Shown: piece by piece, positions 41,799 to 50,675 of the stretch | How the letters are laid out: the number at the start of each line of letters is the position of its first letter | How positions within the stretch are numbered: the first letter of the stretch is position 1 | The notes under the pieces: model-generated | The model's input: only the letters and a program-made list of their open reading frames with translations | Databases searched by the model: none | What the model was told of the DNA's origin: nothing | DNA from: Catenuloplanes indicus | GTDB lineage: Bacteria; Actinomycetota; Actinomycetes; Mycobacteriales; Micromonosporaceae | Length of the DNA stretch: 64,000 nt | Assembly: GCF_030813715.1 (NCBI RefSeq) | Contig: NZ_JAUSUZ010000001.1 | Coordinates: 3,472,001 to 3,536,000, forward strand | Direction: 5' to 3' | Position numbers and translations under genes: made by a program

Positions 41799-42689
41799 TC
41801 AGACCCTGGCCATGAACGGGAACAGGACGAAACCGAGCAGGATAAAGACGAGCAGGGCACCGGGGATGTCGAGCCGGCTGGTCACGCCCTCGGCCCGGGC
41901 GAGCGCCTCGGTCCGGATCTGGTCACGCAGAGCGTCGGCGCGACTGCGCAAGGTGTCGTGCACCTGAGCGCCCTCGGTGCCGGAGGACTGCATGATCGCG
42001 CCGACGTCACCCAGCTCGGGCACGCCGATGCGCTCGGACAGCTCACGCAGTTCCTCCCAGGGAGAGCGCATCTGCAGCTGTGCGATGTGCAGCGCCTCCC
42101 GGATGCGTTCGAACACCCAGCCGTCGCAGATCTCGGCGGCCTGTTCGAGGGACTGGACCGGGCCGTGCGCCGCGGAGATCTGCAGCGCGACCAAGTCCAG
42201 GTAGGTGCAGACGGCCCGGCTGAACTCGCGGCGTGCGCGTTCGGCCTTGGTCAGCACGTCCTGGTGGGCCAGCCAGGCCGCCGCGGCCGCGCACAGCAGC
42301 CCGGCGAAGACCGGCACCACGAACGGCAGCCGGATCCCGGCCGCGGCCATGAAGGTCAGCGAGACGACCGGCGCGACCAGACCGACCAGCGCGGAGACCA
42401 GGATGGACAGCGCGTACTGCTCCGGTGTGCGGCCCAGCAGTTCCAGTTCCTGCTGCGGCGGGCGCAGCCAGCGGGCCAGGCCGCCGAGCCAGTCCAGGCG
42501 CCGGCGACGACGGATCTCCGCGGCCGGCGCGCGCGTCTCCCGGTGCAGGCGCCGGAGCGCGGGCGCGAGCGCGGGCGTCGCCGGGAGCAGCTCGCGGACT
42601 AACAGGAACACGCCGGCGCCGACGGCCGCACCGCCGCTGACCGCGATCGCCAGGTCGGTGTTGAGCACGAGGCCGAACGGGGCGATCAT
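41799..42689 (-). CDS. tadC: TadC: type II secretion F-domain membrane protein
   Basis: The product is 296 residues. Two central hydrophobic pairs (about 80-125) and a C-terminal helix (about 275-293) frame a cytoplasmic T2SSF helical domain (about 145-265), which includes LVALQISAAHGPVQSLEQAA and DTLRSRADALRDQI. TadB and TadC form the inner-membrane platform on which the ATPase works. Its ATG overlaps the tadB stop by four bases. The ORF is full length for the actinobacterial TadC branch. Confidence 0.92.
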   Translation of the reverse strand: MIAPFGLVLNTDLAIAVSGGAAVGAGVFLLVRELLPATPALAPALRRLHRETRAPAAEIRRRRRLDWLGGLARWLRPPQQELELLGRTPEQYALSILVSALVGLVAPVVSLTFMAAAGIRLPFVVPVFAGLLCAAAAAWLAHQDVLTKAERARREFSRAVCTYLDLVALQISAAHGPVQSLEQAAEICDGWVFERIREALHIAQLQMRSPWEELRELSERIGVPELGDVGAIMQSSGTEGAQVHDTLRSRADALRDQIRTEALARAEGVTSRLDIPGALLVFILLGFVLFPFMARV

Positions 42690-43594
42690 CGGAGCGCCTC
42701 CTCGGTCCGCGGTGCGTTCAGGAACCGGGGCACGACCGGCGGCATGCTCATTCCGCGGACCCAGGCCAGCAGCGCCACGAACGCGGCGCCGAGCGAGCCC
42801 ATGATGACCTGACCGACCACGGTTCCGTACGGCCGCATGTACTCGGGGTTGAGCAGGCCGATCACGAGCACGAGCAGCGTCACGCCGGTCAGGAAGCGGA
42901 CCGCGAACCGTGGCTGCGTGCGCTTCGCCTCCACCTCGCGCCGGGTGGCGACGTCGGCGGCAGCTCCGGCGGCGATCGAGCTCAGCACGTCGCTGAGGCG
43001 CTCGCCGCGGTCCGTCAGGTGCAGGATAAGCGCGGCCACCACCTGGTCCGCGACCGGATCGCCCATCTCGTCCGCGAACAGCAGCAGCGCGTCCCTCGGG
43101 TTCTCACCGGCGCGGAGCCGGGCGGCGAGCGTGCGCACCTCGTTGTTGATCGTGTCCGGTGCGGTCGCCGCCGTGCTCACGATCGCCTGCTGGAGGCCCT
43201 GGCCGATGTTGGAGACGTCCTTCAGCCGGCGGGTCCACTCGCCGAGCGCCTCGACGCGCGCGATGTTGCGCCGCTCCGCCCGGCCCACGGTGAACAGCCA
43301 GGGCGCTCCGGGGATCGCGATGCCGACCAGCACGCCGGCCACCGGCAGCCCGGTGAGCAGCCAGGCCAGCGCACCACCGGCGAACGCGGCCACGATGATC
43401 GCGTGATGCCGCCGCCGGCCGGACGCGCTCGGGTCGGCGCCGTTCCACAGCTGCCGCACCCGGACCGTCAGCGGCGAGTCCGGGCCGCGCGGGCCGGGCC
43501 GGCCGAAGAGCGCCACCCCGGCCAGGATCAGGCCGCCGACGATCGCGGCACCGGCCAGCGCCGCGATCAGCGAAAGGCTCGCCGTCTGGTTCAT
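42686..43594 (-). CDS. tadB: TadB: type II secretion F-domain membrane protein
   Basis: The product is 302 residues. The N-terminal helix (about 8-30) and a second pair (about 65-102) precede the T2SSF domain, with LGEWTRRLKDVSNIGQGLQQAI, RDALLLFADEMGDPVADQVV and HLTDRGERLSDVL. The last helices are at about 215-240 and 250-275. TadB pairs with TadC as the pilus assembly platform. The ATG at 43594 overlaps the tadA stop by four bases, so ATPase and platform are translated together. Confidence 0.93.
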   Translation of the reverse strand: MNQTASLSLIAALAGAAIVGGLILAGVALFGRPGPRGPDSPLTVRVRQLWNGADPSASGRRRHHAIIVAAFAGGALAWLLTGLPVAGVLVGIAIPGAPWLFTVGRAERRNIARVEALGEWTRRLKDVSNIGQGLQQAIVSTAATAPDTINNEVRTLAARLRAGENPRDALLLFADEMGDPVADQVVAALILHLTDRGERLSDVLSSIAAGAAADVATRREVEAKRTQPRFAVRFLTGVTLLVLVIGLLNPEYMRPYGTVVGQVIMGSLGAAFVALLAWVRGMSMPPVVPRFLNAPRTEEALR

Positions 43595-45150
43595 GACGCC
43601 GGCCTCAGCAGGCTCACCCGGGGGCGGCGCCAGGCGCCGGTCTTCGCGTCGATGTAGCGGCTGAGCAGGCGCGGGTCGTAACCGATCCGCAGCAGCTGGT
43701 CACGGACCCGCTCGGGCAGGTGCATCGGGATCGCGCGGCCGTCCCGGCCCGGGCCGAAGACCGTGGTGGTGGAGAGCCGGCCGCCCTCGCCCATGCCGAT
43801 GACCTCCTCGACGTGCGAGACGAAGCGGTGCTTGCGGCCACCGATCGCGGTCTCGTCCTCGACCGTGACGTAGACGATCAGGTCGAGCGCGTTGCCGGCC
43901 ATCCGGCGGGCCATCTCGACCGTCATCTCGCGGCCGTGCGACAGCGCCAGCTCGATGATGCGTTCCAGCACGCCGCTCGACGTACGCGCGTGGATCGTGC
44001 ACATCGAGCCGCGGCTGGTGGTCATCGCCTGCAGCATCGGGACGATCTCCCGGGACCGGACCTCGCCGACGATGATCCGCAGCACGCCCATCCGCAGCGA
44101 CAGCGGGATCAGGTCGGCGATCGTCACCTCACCGGCCGGGCGGCCGTCCGGGCCGCGCTCGCCGTGACCCTCCCGCGCCTCGAAGCTCATCACGGCCCGG
44201 TGGTAGCCGTTCTCGTCCCGCGCGGGCAGCAGCTCGCGGCTCTCCTCCAGCAGCACGAACGGCTCGTCCGGCGCGATCTCCCGCATCAGCGCGCGGATCA
44301 CCGTGGTCTTACCGGCACCGGCCAGGCCGGCGACCATGATGTTCAGGCCGGCGTGCATGGAGGCGCGGAGGAAGTCGCGCAGCAGCGGGTCGAGCATCTC
44401 GTCCAGGTCGGCGCGGCTGCCCGCGATGTCGTCCAGCGTCACGTCCAGCGTGTTGTGCCGCCGGATCACCGCGTACGGGCGGCGGCTGACCAGGTAGACC
44501 GCGGCGAGCCGGCTGCCGTCCGGCAGTTGCAGGTCGAGCGTGGGCTTGGAGGTGGACAGCGACCGCTCGGTGGCGCCGGCCCGGCGCGCGGCGGCCTGGA
44601 TCGTCTCGATCATCTCCTCGTCGCTGTCCGCGATCGGCTCGCCCCAGTCGACGCCGCCACCGCGCCGGGTGATCCGCACCCGGTCGCAGCCGAGCACGTG
44701 CACCTCCTCGATGGACGGGTCGGTGAGCAGCCGCTGGAGCCGGCCGAGACCGACCATCTCCGCGGTGACCAGGTCGAGCAGCACGCGCTCCTCGGCCGCG
44801 GAGATCGGCGTGCCGGTGCGGCGCTGGCCGTCCGCGTACTCGGCGACGATCCCGATCGCGAGCCGTTCCCGCTCCCGCCGTTCCTCCTCGGGCGTGAGGT
44901 TCTGGCCGCGCTCCAGGACGGTGATCCGCTCGCTCAGCCGCCGGCGCAGCTCCTTGACCACGGACCAGTCCCGGCGAGGCGTGCCGGCCGGGGCGGGCGA
45001 GACCGGCGGCGCCATGGTGGCACCGGCCGGCTGCGGCGCGATGTTGAACGCCTGCGCCGGGAACGCCGGGTGCCCGCCGTTGGCCGGCGGGTTCCCGTTC
45101 GCCGGTGGCGGGACCGGCCGGGGGTCCTGGGACAGTGGCTCAAACCGCAC
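43591..45150 (-). CDS. tadA: TadA/CpaF: pilus assembly ATPase
   Basis: This 519-residue hexameric secretion ATPase has a Pro-rich N-terminus (1-60), N-terminal domain (70-250), and a catalytic domain with Walker A AGLAGAGKTTVIRAL (about 274-288), Asp-box EESRELLP, Walker B-like MGVLRIIVGEVR and a His box TIHARTSSG. This is the CpaF/TadA family that powers Flp pilus assembly. GGAGGAG lies eight bases before the GTG at 45150. The gene overlaps the TadZ stop by 11 bases. The much longer upstream frame is low-complexity Arg-rich shadow of TadZ and is not coding. Confidence 0.94.
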   Translation of the reverse strand: MRFEPLSQDPRPVPPPANGNPPANGGHPAFPAQAFNIAPQPAGATMAPPVSPAPAGTPRRDWSVVKELRRRLSERITVLERGQNLTPEEERRERERLAIGIVAEYADGQRRTGTPISAAEERVLLDLVTAEMVGLGRLQRLLTDPSIEEVHVLGCDRVRITRRGGGVDWGEPIADSDEEMIETIQAAARRAGATERSLSTSKPTLDLQLPDGSRLAAVYLVSRRPYAVIRRHNTLDVTLDDIAGSRADLDEMLDPLLRDFLRASMHAGLNIMVAGLAGAGKTTVIRALMREIAPDEPFVLLEESRELLPARDENGYHRAVMSFEAREGHGERGPDGRPAGEVTIADLIPLSLRMGVLRIIVGEVRSREIVPMLQAMTTSRGSMCTIHARTSSGVLERIIELALSHGREMTVEMARRMAGNALDLIVYVTVEDETAIGGRKHRFVSHVEEVIGMGEGGRLSTTTVFGPGRDGRAIPMHLPERVRDQLLRIGYDPRLLSRYIDAKTGAWRRPRVSLLRPAS

Positions 45151-46669
45151 GCGGCAGCTCCTCCGTGATCGGGCCGTCCGGGGCGGGGTGCGACCCGTTC
45201 GGGCTTCCGTTCCTGGTGGGCGGCGGCACCGGTTGATCCGGCCGCCGCTGCGTGTGCGGTGTCCGCTGCGCCTGCTGCGGGACCGCCGGCCCCTGCCACA
45301 GACTCGACGCCGGCGCCGGTGTGGCTCCTTCCTGCGGCGCGTCCGGAGCCGGTCGCATGCCCGGCACCTGCGGCGACGCCGAGGACGCCGGTGCCGTGGC
45401 CTGCGCGGAGGCCGCTGCCGGGGCCGCGGCGGACGGACCTGGCTGCGCCGGGATGCCGGTCCCATGCGCGGGATCTGCGGTCTGATCGGCCGGGTTCGCC
45501 GTCTGATAGGCCGGGATCGCCGTCTGGTGGGCCGGCGTCGCGACCTGCTGAGCCGGCGTCGCGGCCTGCTGAGCCGGCGTCGCGGCCTGCTGAGCCGGCG
45601 TCGCGACCTGCTGAGCCGGCGTCGCGGCCTGGGGTGCGGGAGCCGGCTCCTGGTGCGTAGCGGCCGGAGGCTGCCGCACCGGCAGCGACGCCGTCGGACC
45701 CTGATGCGCCGCCGATTGCGCGTGCGGCGTGTGGTGCGCCGAGGGCTGCGCCTGCGGCGTCTGGTGCGCAGCGGCCTGAGCCGTGAACGCCGGATGAGCC
45801 GGGTGCGTCGCCGTCGGCTGCGTCTGGTGTGTCGCCGGGGCGTGCGGTGCCGCCGACTGGGCCGGCTGGGGCATCGATGGCATCGGCGCGACCATGGTGT
45901 TCCACGTGGAGCGCGCCCGCCGCCGGTCCACCATGGACCGGACCGGCATCTCAAGCGCCGCCGCCGCGCGCATCAGCGGCCGCCGCCCCCGGACCGTACC
46001 GCCGTAGCTGAGCACCTGCGCGGTCTGCCGGTCGATCGGCAGGTGCGCCGCGACCGGCACGCCCAGCGCCCGGCTGATCTCACCCTTGCCGTGTCCGCCG
46101 CCGACCACCACGAGCCGCACCGTCCCCGGCGGTACGCCGTTGTCGCGCAGGTCGCGGCCGATCGCCTCGAGCGTGGCCGCCGCGTTCGACAGGTCCGGCA
46201 GCCGGGCCGACGTGACCACCAGCACCGCGGACGCGGCGCGCAGAACCGGCCACGGCGGGTTCGCCACGTGCAGCCGGCCGCAGTCGGCCAGCACGTCGAA
46301 GCCCGGGTTCTCGTACTCGAGCCGGGTGAAGAAGTCCGCGAACCGGCCCCAGAGCGGCGTCAGGCTGCCGGCCTGTGCCGGGTTCGCCAGGCCGGGCAGC
46401 AGCAGGCGCTGCCGCTTCGGCGCGTCCAGGTCGACCAGCTGACCCCAGAAGTCCTGCTCCAGACGGCCGTCCCGCAGCTCGGAGACGGCCAGCTCGCCGA
46501 TGCCGCGCGGCCCTTCCAGCGCGCCGCCCAGGTATCCCGCCATCAGCGAGCCACCGGCCGGGTCGCACTCGGCCAGCACAACTCGGCTGTGCCAGGAGAG
46601 CGTGCAGGCCAGGGCCGTGGTGGTCACGCCGGGCGAGCCCTTCGGCGAGACGAACGCGATGATCGCCAC
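45140..46669 (-). CDS. tadZ: TadZ/CpaE-like ATPase with a long Pro/Ala/Gln-rich tail
   Basis: The product is 509 residues. The first 260 residues are a MinD/ParA-like fold: deviant Walker A SPKGSPGVTTTALA (about 8-21), EC-DPAGGSL switch region and LVVTSARLPDLSN. TadZ/CpaE proteins position the Tad machine at the pole. The remaining 250 residues are a disordered Pro/Ala/Gln/His tail, including near-identical ATPAQQ repeats encoded by 21-bp DNA repeats at 45489-45632. No receiver domain is present. The start at ATG 46669 is two bases after the cpaB stop. The tail may be a protein-interaction tether. Confidence 0.88.
   Translation of the reverse strand: MAIIAFVSPKGSPGVTTTALACTLSWHSRVVLAECDPAGGSLMAGYLGGALEGPRGIGELAVSELRDGRLEQDFWGQLVDLDAPKRQRLLLPGLANPAQAGSLTPLWGRFADFFTRLEYENPGFDVLADCGRLHVANPPWPVLRAASAVLVVTSARLPDLSNAAATLEAIGRDLRDNGVPPGTVRLVVVGGGHGKGEISRALGVPVAAHLPIDRQTAQVLSYGGTVRGRRPLMRAAAALEMPVRSMVDRRRARSTWNTMVAPMPSMPQPAQSAAPHAPATHQTQPTATHPAHPAFTAQAAAHQTPQAQPSAHHTPHAQSAAHQGPTASLPVRQPPAATHQEPAPAPQAATPAQQVATPAQQAATPAQQAATPAQQVATPAHQTAIPAYQTANPADQTADPAHGTGIPAQPGPSAAAPAAASAQATAPASSASPQVPGMRPAPDAPQEGATPAPASSLWQGPAVPQQAQRTPHTQRRPDQPVPPPTRNGSPNGSHPAPDGPITEELPRAV
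45489..45632 (-). repeat. 21-bp tandem repeat inside tadZ
   Basis: Four almost identical 21-base units run from 45531 to 45614 (unit GCCGGCGTCGCGACCTGCTGA on the plus strand, one or two base variants), with a partial fifth to 45632 and two diverged copies at 45489-45530. Each adds seven residues (ATPAQQx) to the TadZ tail. Copy number is likely to vary by slippage. Confidence 0.9.
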
Positions 46670-46671
46670 GA

Positions 46672-47346
46672 TCAGGACCCGCTCTGCAGCACGACCGAGA
46701 TGCGCCGCTGCGCATGCAGCAGCACCACGGCGGCCGCGTCCTTCTCGGCGACGGACACGTAGACCACGGTCATGTTGCCGGAGCCCGGGTTGTTCGCGTC
46801 CGGCCGCACGGTGTCGACCACGACGCCCTGGAACCGGGTGGCCTCGGCCGGTGCCGCGTTCTGGTTCGCGGGCGCGCCGACCAGCAGGATCTTGTCGCCG
46901 GGCCGCAGCGAGCGGGCCGGCACCTCCTGCGGGGACAGGCCCAGCGCGATCTGCTGCTGACCGGGGCCGAGCAGCTGCTTGTCGGTGATCTGGTCGGGGG
47001 TGAGCAGGCTGCCGGGCGAGAGCGCCACGGCGGCCCGTTTGCCGACCACGTTGACCGCGTCCGACGCGGCGATCGGGGTGAGGCCCTGACCGCCGCCGAG
47101 CTGCACGATCATCAGGTCCTCCGGCGCGATCTGCGCGCCGACCGCGACCGGCCGGGCGACCCCGAGGTACTCACCGGTCGCCCGCACCGAGTTCACCGCG
47201 TACGCGGCGGCGAGACCGCCCAGCGCCACCAGCAGAAGAGCAAGGCCGAGCAGACCCGGACGGGTACGCCGCTGCCGCACCACCTTCGGCGGAGCGATCG
47301 GCGCGTCGGCCTGACCTGGGGCGGGACGCGTCTGCGCCATCGTCAT
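46672..47346 (-). CDS. cpaB: CpaB-like SAF-domain pilus assembly protein
   Basis: The product is 224 residues. A cytoplasmic Pro/Arg-rich start and a helix (about 30-50, GLLGLALLLVALGGLAAAYA) lead to a SAF domain (about 60-130: VARPVAVGAQIAPEDLMIV, RAAVALSPGSLLT) and a RcpC/CpaB-type domain with LRPGDKILLVG. CpaB/RcpC proteins are Tad components of the envelope. The ATG at 47346 overlaps the upstream stop by four bases, which decides between it and the internal ATG at 47340. Confidence 0.9.
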   Translation of the reverse strand: MTMAQTRPAPGQADAPIAPPKVVRQRRTRPGLLGLALLLVALGGLAAAYAVNSVRATGEYLGVARPVAVGAQIAPEDLMIVQLGGGQGLTPIAASDAVNVVGKRAAVALSPGSLLTPDQITDKQLLGPGQQQIALGLSPQEVPARSLRPGDKILLVGAPANQNAAPAEATRFQGVVVDTVRPDANNPGSGNMTVVYVSVAEKDAAAVVLLHAQRRISVVLQSGS

Positions 47347-48254
47347 CGATTCACCACCTGGAGCTCGTTCACGGTGTAGTCCACGGTCGTGGCCGGGCTC
47401 GCGACATCGGCCAGTTCGCCGCTGTCCGACGAGGTGGACCACCTGATGTCGAAGAACGTCTGGACCGTCACCTGGTAGTCACCCGCCTTCTGATAACCGG
47501 CCAGACTCGCACCGGCCATCGGGTATCCACAGGTCGTCGAGCGGGCGGTGCCGTTGCCGCTGGTCCAGGCGTCGCCCCGGTGGGTGCAGACGACGGTGGA
47601 GCCGTCGCCCATCGTCCAGCGCGCCTCGCTCGGCGTCGCGACCAGCGTCACGGTCAGACCCGCTTCCGTCACCGACGGCGGCGTCTGCGCGGTGAACGCG
47701 TCGTTGGTGATCTGCATCCACACCGGCAGCCCCAGCACGCCGGGACTGGCCGGCGAGATCTTCACCGCGGGTGGCGCGATGGTCAGGCCGGCCCGGATGC
47801 GGTTGGCGATCTCCACCGGGTCCGGCGGCACCAGAGCCGGCGGATCCGCCAGAAACTCGGAGTCCTGCAGCATGTTGTTGTCGATGCACGACTTCCAGTA
47901 GTGCGTCATACCCTCGGGCGTGGCGTTCGACTGCGGATCGGCGACCCGGTAGTAGCAGCCGTCGTTCGCGTTGAACGACCCGGCGCCCTCGATGTAACAG
48001 GCGACCGGCTTGTCGCGCCACGAGCAGCCGCCCCCGCCGCCACCGCCGCCGCCGGGGTTGCCGGCGGGGCCTCCGGGCTGCGTGGTGCTGTTGCCGTCGC
48101 CGAGGCCGCAGTCCGTGGAATCCGGCGTGTTCTCACAGGTGGGCGGCGCGGCGAGCACCTCGGGACCGCGGATCGTCATGACGCCGGTGGCCGCGAGCAC
48201 GCCGGCCAGCAGCGTGGCGAGCGCCAGGCGGATGCGGGTCCGGCGGGTCAGCAC
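47343..48254 (-). CDS. secreted Tad-locus protein of unknown function
   Basis: This 303-residue exported protein has a signal peptide of RRTRIRLALATLLAGVLAA type (about 4-35, likely cleaved after LAA). A poly-glycine hinge (GGGGGGGGG, about 67-77) follows. The exported domain has several cysteines (CSW, CYIE, CYYR, CIDNN) that could form disulphides, and ends in beta-rich segments such as YQVTVQTFFDIRWSTSS that resemble PKD-like or immunoglobulin folds. I do not recognise a named family. It is translationally coupled to the lipoprotein upstream (7-base overlap) and to cpaB downstream (4-base overlap), so it is very likely a Tad pilus component or adhesin. Confidence 0.8.
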   Translation of the reverse strand: MLTRRTRIRLALATLLAGVLAATGVMTIRGPEVLAAPPTCENTPDSTDCGLGDGNSTTQPGGPAGNPGGGGGGGGGCSWRDKPVACYIEGAGSFNANDGCYYRVADPQSNATPEGMTHYWKSCIDNNMLQDSEFLADPPALVPPDPVEIANRIRAGLTIAPPAVKISPASPGVLGLPVWMQITNDAFTAQTPPSVTEAGLTVTLVATPSEARWTMGDGSTVVCTHRGDAWTSGNGTARSTTCGYPMAGASLAGYQKAGDYQVTVQTFFDIRWSTSSDSGELADVASPATTVDYTVNELQVVNR

Positions 48255-48820
48255 GGCTGGTCCTCGTGCGACAGGCCCTGGGTGACCAGCCAGCCCTCGT
48301 CGAACAGCGTCACGGTGGCGGTGGCGACGTAGCGGACGTTCCGCTTGTCGGGTACCGGCGAACGCGTCGTTTGGTAGACCATTTTGTAATCCGTCCCGTC
48401 GACACAGTCCTGGATCTGAACCGTCTTCGGTGTGCTTTCTAGATCAACAACGGTGACCGTCGGATTGATCTTCAACCGCCCCTCCCGAACCGCGCCTTCC
48501 CGCTCCAGGAGGCCGATTCCGGCCTGTACCCGCGCATATAGCGGATCGCCCAGGTATTTGCGCAGATCGGGATGACGCGGATCCGGGATCGCCGATGCCT
48601 TTTGGGCGGCCTGCATATAACCGTTGTAGGCGGCGAGTGCGGCGTCGGCCGCCTTCGACCGTTCGGTGTCGGCGGTCGCGGCCGGGGACGGCGGGGCGCC
48701 GACCGGAACCGGCCGGGGACCCTCCATGCCGCCGCCGCAAGCGCTCGCGGCAGCCAGGATCGCCAGGCTCACAAGGATCGCGAGGACCCTTCTCGTGGTG
48801 TGCTGCGGCACCCGGTGCAT
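48248..48820 (-). CDS. lipoprotein, first gene of the Tad operon
   Basis: This 190-residue precursor has a lipoprotein signal, with lipobox AAASAC and acyl-Cys near residue 28. The mature domain (about 50-190) looks like an NTF2/SnoaL-like or lipoprotein-LppP-type alpha+beta fold: AALAAYNGYMQAAQKASAI, ADPLYARVQAG-like helix and the strand-rich C-terminus with two Cys. It resembles the actinobacterial lipoproteins often found at the front of Tad loci; the specific fold is a guess. AGGGAGG-type sequence lies just upstream of the ATG at 48820. Some of its codons are less GC-biased than the rest of the operon. Confidence 0.78.
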   Translation of the reverse strand: MHRVPQHTTRRVLAILVSLAILAAASACGGGMEGPRPVPVGAPPSPAATADTERSKAADAALAAYNGYMQAAQKASAIPDPRHPDLRKYLGDPLYARVQAGIGLLEREGAVREGRLKINPTVTVVDLESTPKTVQIQDCVDGTDYKMVYQTTRSPVPDKRNVRYVATATVTLFDEGWLVTQGLSHEDQPC

Positions 48821-49563
48821 CGATGAAGGCCCTCCTCCCGTTCATCACAAGCGCGGATGGACGGACATGCTCAGACCGCGCCCGATTTGCGCAAGGCGCG
48901 CGTTTTCTTACCTGATCCCGATATCCGGTTGAGTGACTTCGCGCTCCCGTTCCCGCGCGGCCCTCCCCATGGGCCGTTGATCTCCGCACCCCGGCTGCCG
49001 GGGCGGGCCGCCGGTGGAGTTGCACCGACAAAGGGGGAGCATAGGCTCAGCGACGCCGATAGAACAGAGGCAATCCAAGTCCGTACTAAGAGTGACGATC
49101 TCCAGCTCACGGCCCCGATCTTCCGCTCTCAGTGCCGTCAATGTGCCGGACATCTCGCGCCCGGGTGCGCGTCATTCGCCCGGGGCGGCGCCGAGTACGG
49201 CGGGATTCCCGATGGCAGCGCGAAAACGCTGCGGAAGTGCCGGCGCCGACACCCACCGGCAGGCGGGCACGACGACCGCAATCGATCTACCGTCCGACCC
49301 GGACCCCGCGTCGCACCGGGCACCGCACCAGCCTCATGGATCACTTCCGCAACATGAAAAATACTCTGCGTAATTAGAACAGCAGACAGGTTCCGTACCC
49401 CTTATGGGGTCTTTGTCGGTTTGCCGCCTCAAGTTTCGCTTAAGTGGCGGGTGACCGTCTTTCCATGCCGCGACAAGATCGGCATCATGACAGCCGATCA
49501 ACCCGAGGCTCGCCTTCACGCGTCGAGCGGGGTCGGCTGCCACCGACTCCGCTCCGCAGCCGT
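48821..49563. other. 743-base gene-free region between the Tad operon and the LigD-like gene
   Basis: No open frame here has convincing codon bias or a ribosome-binding site. It should contain the Tad promoter (minus strand). Two small hairpins are visible: ACCCC-TTAT-GGGGT (49397-49410) followed by CTTT, and an imperfect CCGCC/GGCGG stem around 49424-49450 with a TTTCG loop. I saw no match to a known riboswitch. Confidence 0.6.
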
Positions 49564-50604
49564 TCACACGGAAACCCGCAGCCAGGAGCCCGGACGGTAA
49601 GGGGCGTCCAGTCGTTTGGCGATGACCGCGGGAAGCTCGTGCGCACGCGCCGCGTCCACCGCGTAGGCGCCGCCACCGGAGAAGTACGGCGGCGTCTGCC
49701 ACGATTCGCCGGACACGTCCAGATCGGCCAGTAGCGAGCGCCGGTCCGCATAGCCCAGGCCCTCCGTGGACCGCCCCTCCAGCCACAGCAGATCGAAGAC
49801 CAGCAACTGTACGGGCGCCCGCCCGGCCCGCCGCCGTGCCGCGCCCTCGAGCCTGGACCGCAGCGCCGCCCGGCTCACGTGCCCCTCCCGGTCGAACGCG
49901 ACCACCACGCCGTCCAGCACGCACTCGGTCGGGGCCAGCGCCTCCGCCAGCCCGCGCAGCTCGCCGAACGCGCCGCCGAGGTCGTGCCCGTCCGCGTCCA
50001 GCAGGCGCAGCCGGCCACCCTCCACACAGGCCAGCACGCGGGCGCCGTCCCACTCCATCTCGTAGGCCCAATCGGCGTCACCGGCCGGCAGCCGGGCGGC
50101 CGGGATCGGGCGGACCGGCAGCAGATGCTCGGGCATCGGCGTCCAGCCCGGGTCCGCCGGGTCCATCCGGTGAATCATCCAGTCCCGGTCCCGGGTCCGG
50201 AAGAGCGCGTACCGCCCGTGCACGCGATCGCCGCGGAGCAGCACGACGACCTCGTCGTCACCCCACTTCTGCACCTCGTACCGGCCACGGTCGAAGATCT
50301 TCATGGTGCCGCCGCCGTACTCGCCCGGGGGGATCTCGCCGGCGAACGTGGCGTACTCCAGGGGATGATCCTCGGTGTGCACCGCGAGGTGGTTGCGGTG
50401 CGGGTCGCGCGGCAGGCCACGCGGCACCGCCCAGCTGACCAGCACGCCGTCCCGCTCCAGCCGCAGATCCCAGTGCAGGCGGCGGGCATGGTGCTGGTGG
50501 ATCACGAACGAGTCGCCGGCCCCGAACCGGACCCGCCCCGGCATCGGTTCCGGGGTCCGCCGGGCGTCCCGCTTGCCACGATAAGCGTCGAGTCGGTCAC
50601 CCAT
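49564..50604 (-). CDS. LigD-like 3'-phosphoesterase plus degenerate ATP-dependent DNA ligase domain
   Basis: The product is 346 residues. Residues about 3-145 match the LigD phosphoesterase (PE) domain: FVIHQHHARRLHWDLRLE with its catalytic His, Asp and Arg, and HPLEYATFAGEIPPGEYGGG. Residues about 160-346 resemble an ATP-dependent ligase nucleotidyltransferase domain, with LLVFDLLWLEG and VIAKRLDAPYRPGSWLRV. The KxDG nucleophile motif here reads EWDG: Glu184 replaces the adenylated Lys (codon at 50053-50055). The OB-fold domain is absent; the protein ends just after motif V. It may end-clean DNA but should not ligate. I chose the ATG at 50604 by family N-terminus; GTG 50628 is possible. No Ku gene is nearby. 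Confidence 0.88.
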   Translation of the reverse strand: MGDRLDAYRGKRDARRTPEPMPGRVRFGAGDSFVIHQHHARRLHWDLRLERDGVLVSWAVPRGLPRDPHRNHLAVHTEDHPLEYATFAGEIPPGEYGGGTMKIFDRGRYEVQKWGDDEVVVLLRGDRVHGRYALFRTRDRDWMIHRMDPADPGWTPMPEHLLPVRPIPAARLPAGDADWAYEMEWDGARVLACVEGGRLRLLDADGHDLGGAFGELRGLAEALAPTECVLDGVVVAFDREGHVSRAALRSRLEGAARRRAGRAPVQLLVFDLLWLEGRSTEGLGYADRRSLLADLDVSGESWQTPPYFSGGGAYAVDAARAHELPAVIAKRLDAPYRPGSWLRVSV

Positions 50605-50675
50605 AGCCACATTGTGCGGCCGTTTCACCCAGATCGCCCTGTGATGGACGTGAATGAAAGGCTATCGTTACGGCC

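Noticed and set aside
45489-45632. 21-bp repeats as a CRISPR array
   Set aside because: The units are contiguous without spacers and lie in frame inside tadZ.
45151-45954. Extension of the tadA frame into Arg-rich sequence
   Set aside because: The extension is the complement frame of TadZ and has no ribosome-binding site; GTG 45150 has one.
48857-49373. Plus-strand open frames in the gap before the Tad operon
   Set aside because: No ribosome-binding site, poor third-position GC and no recognisable domain.
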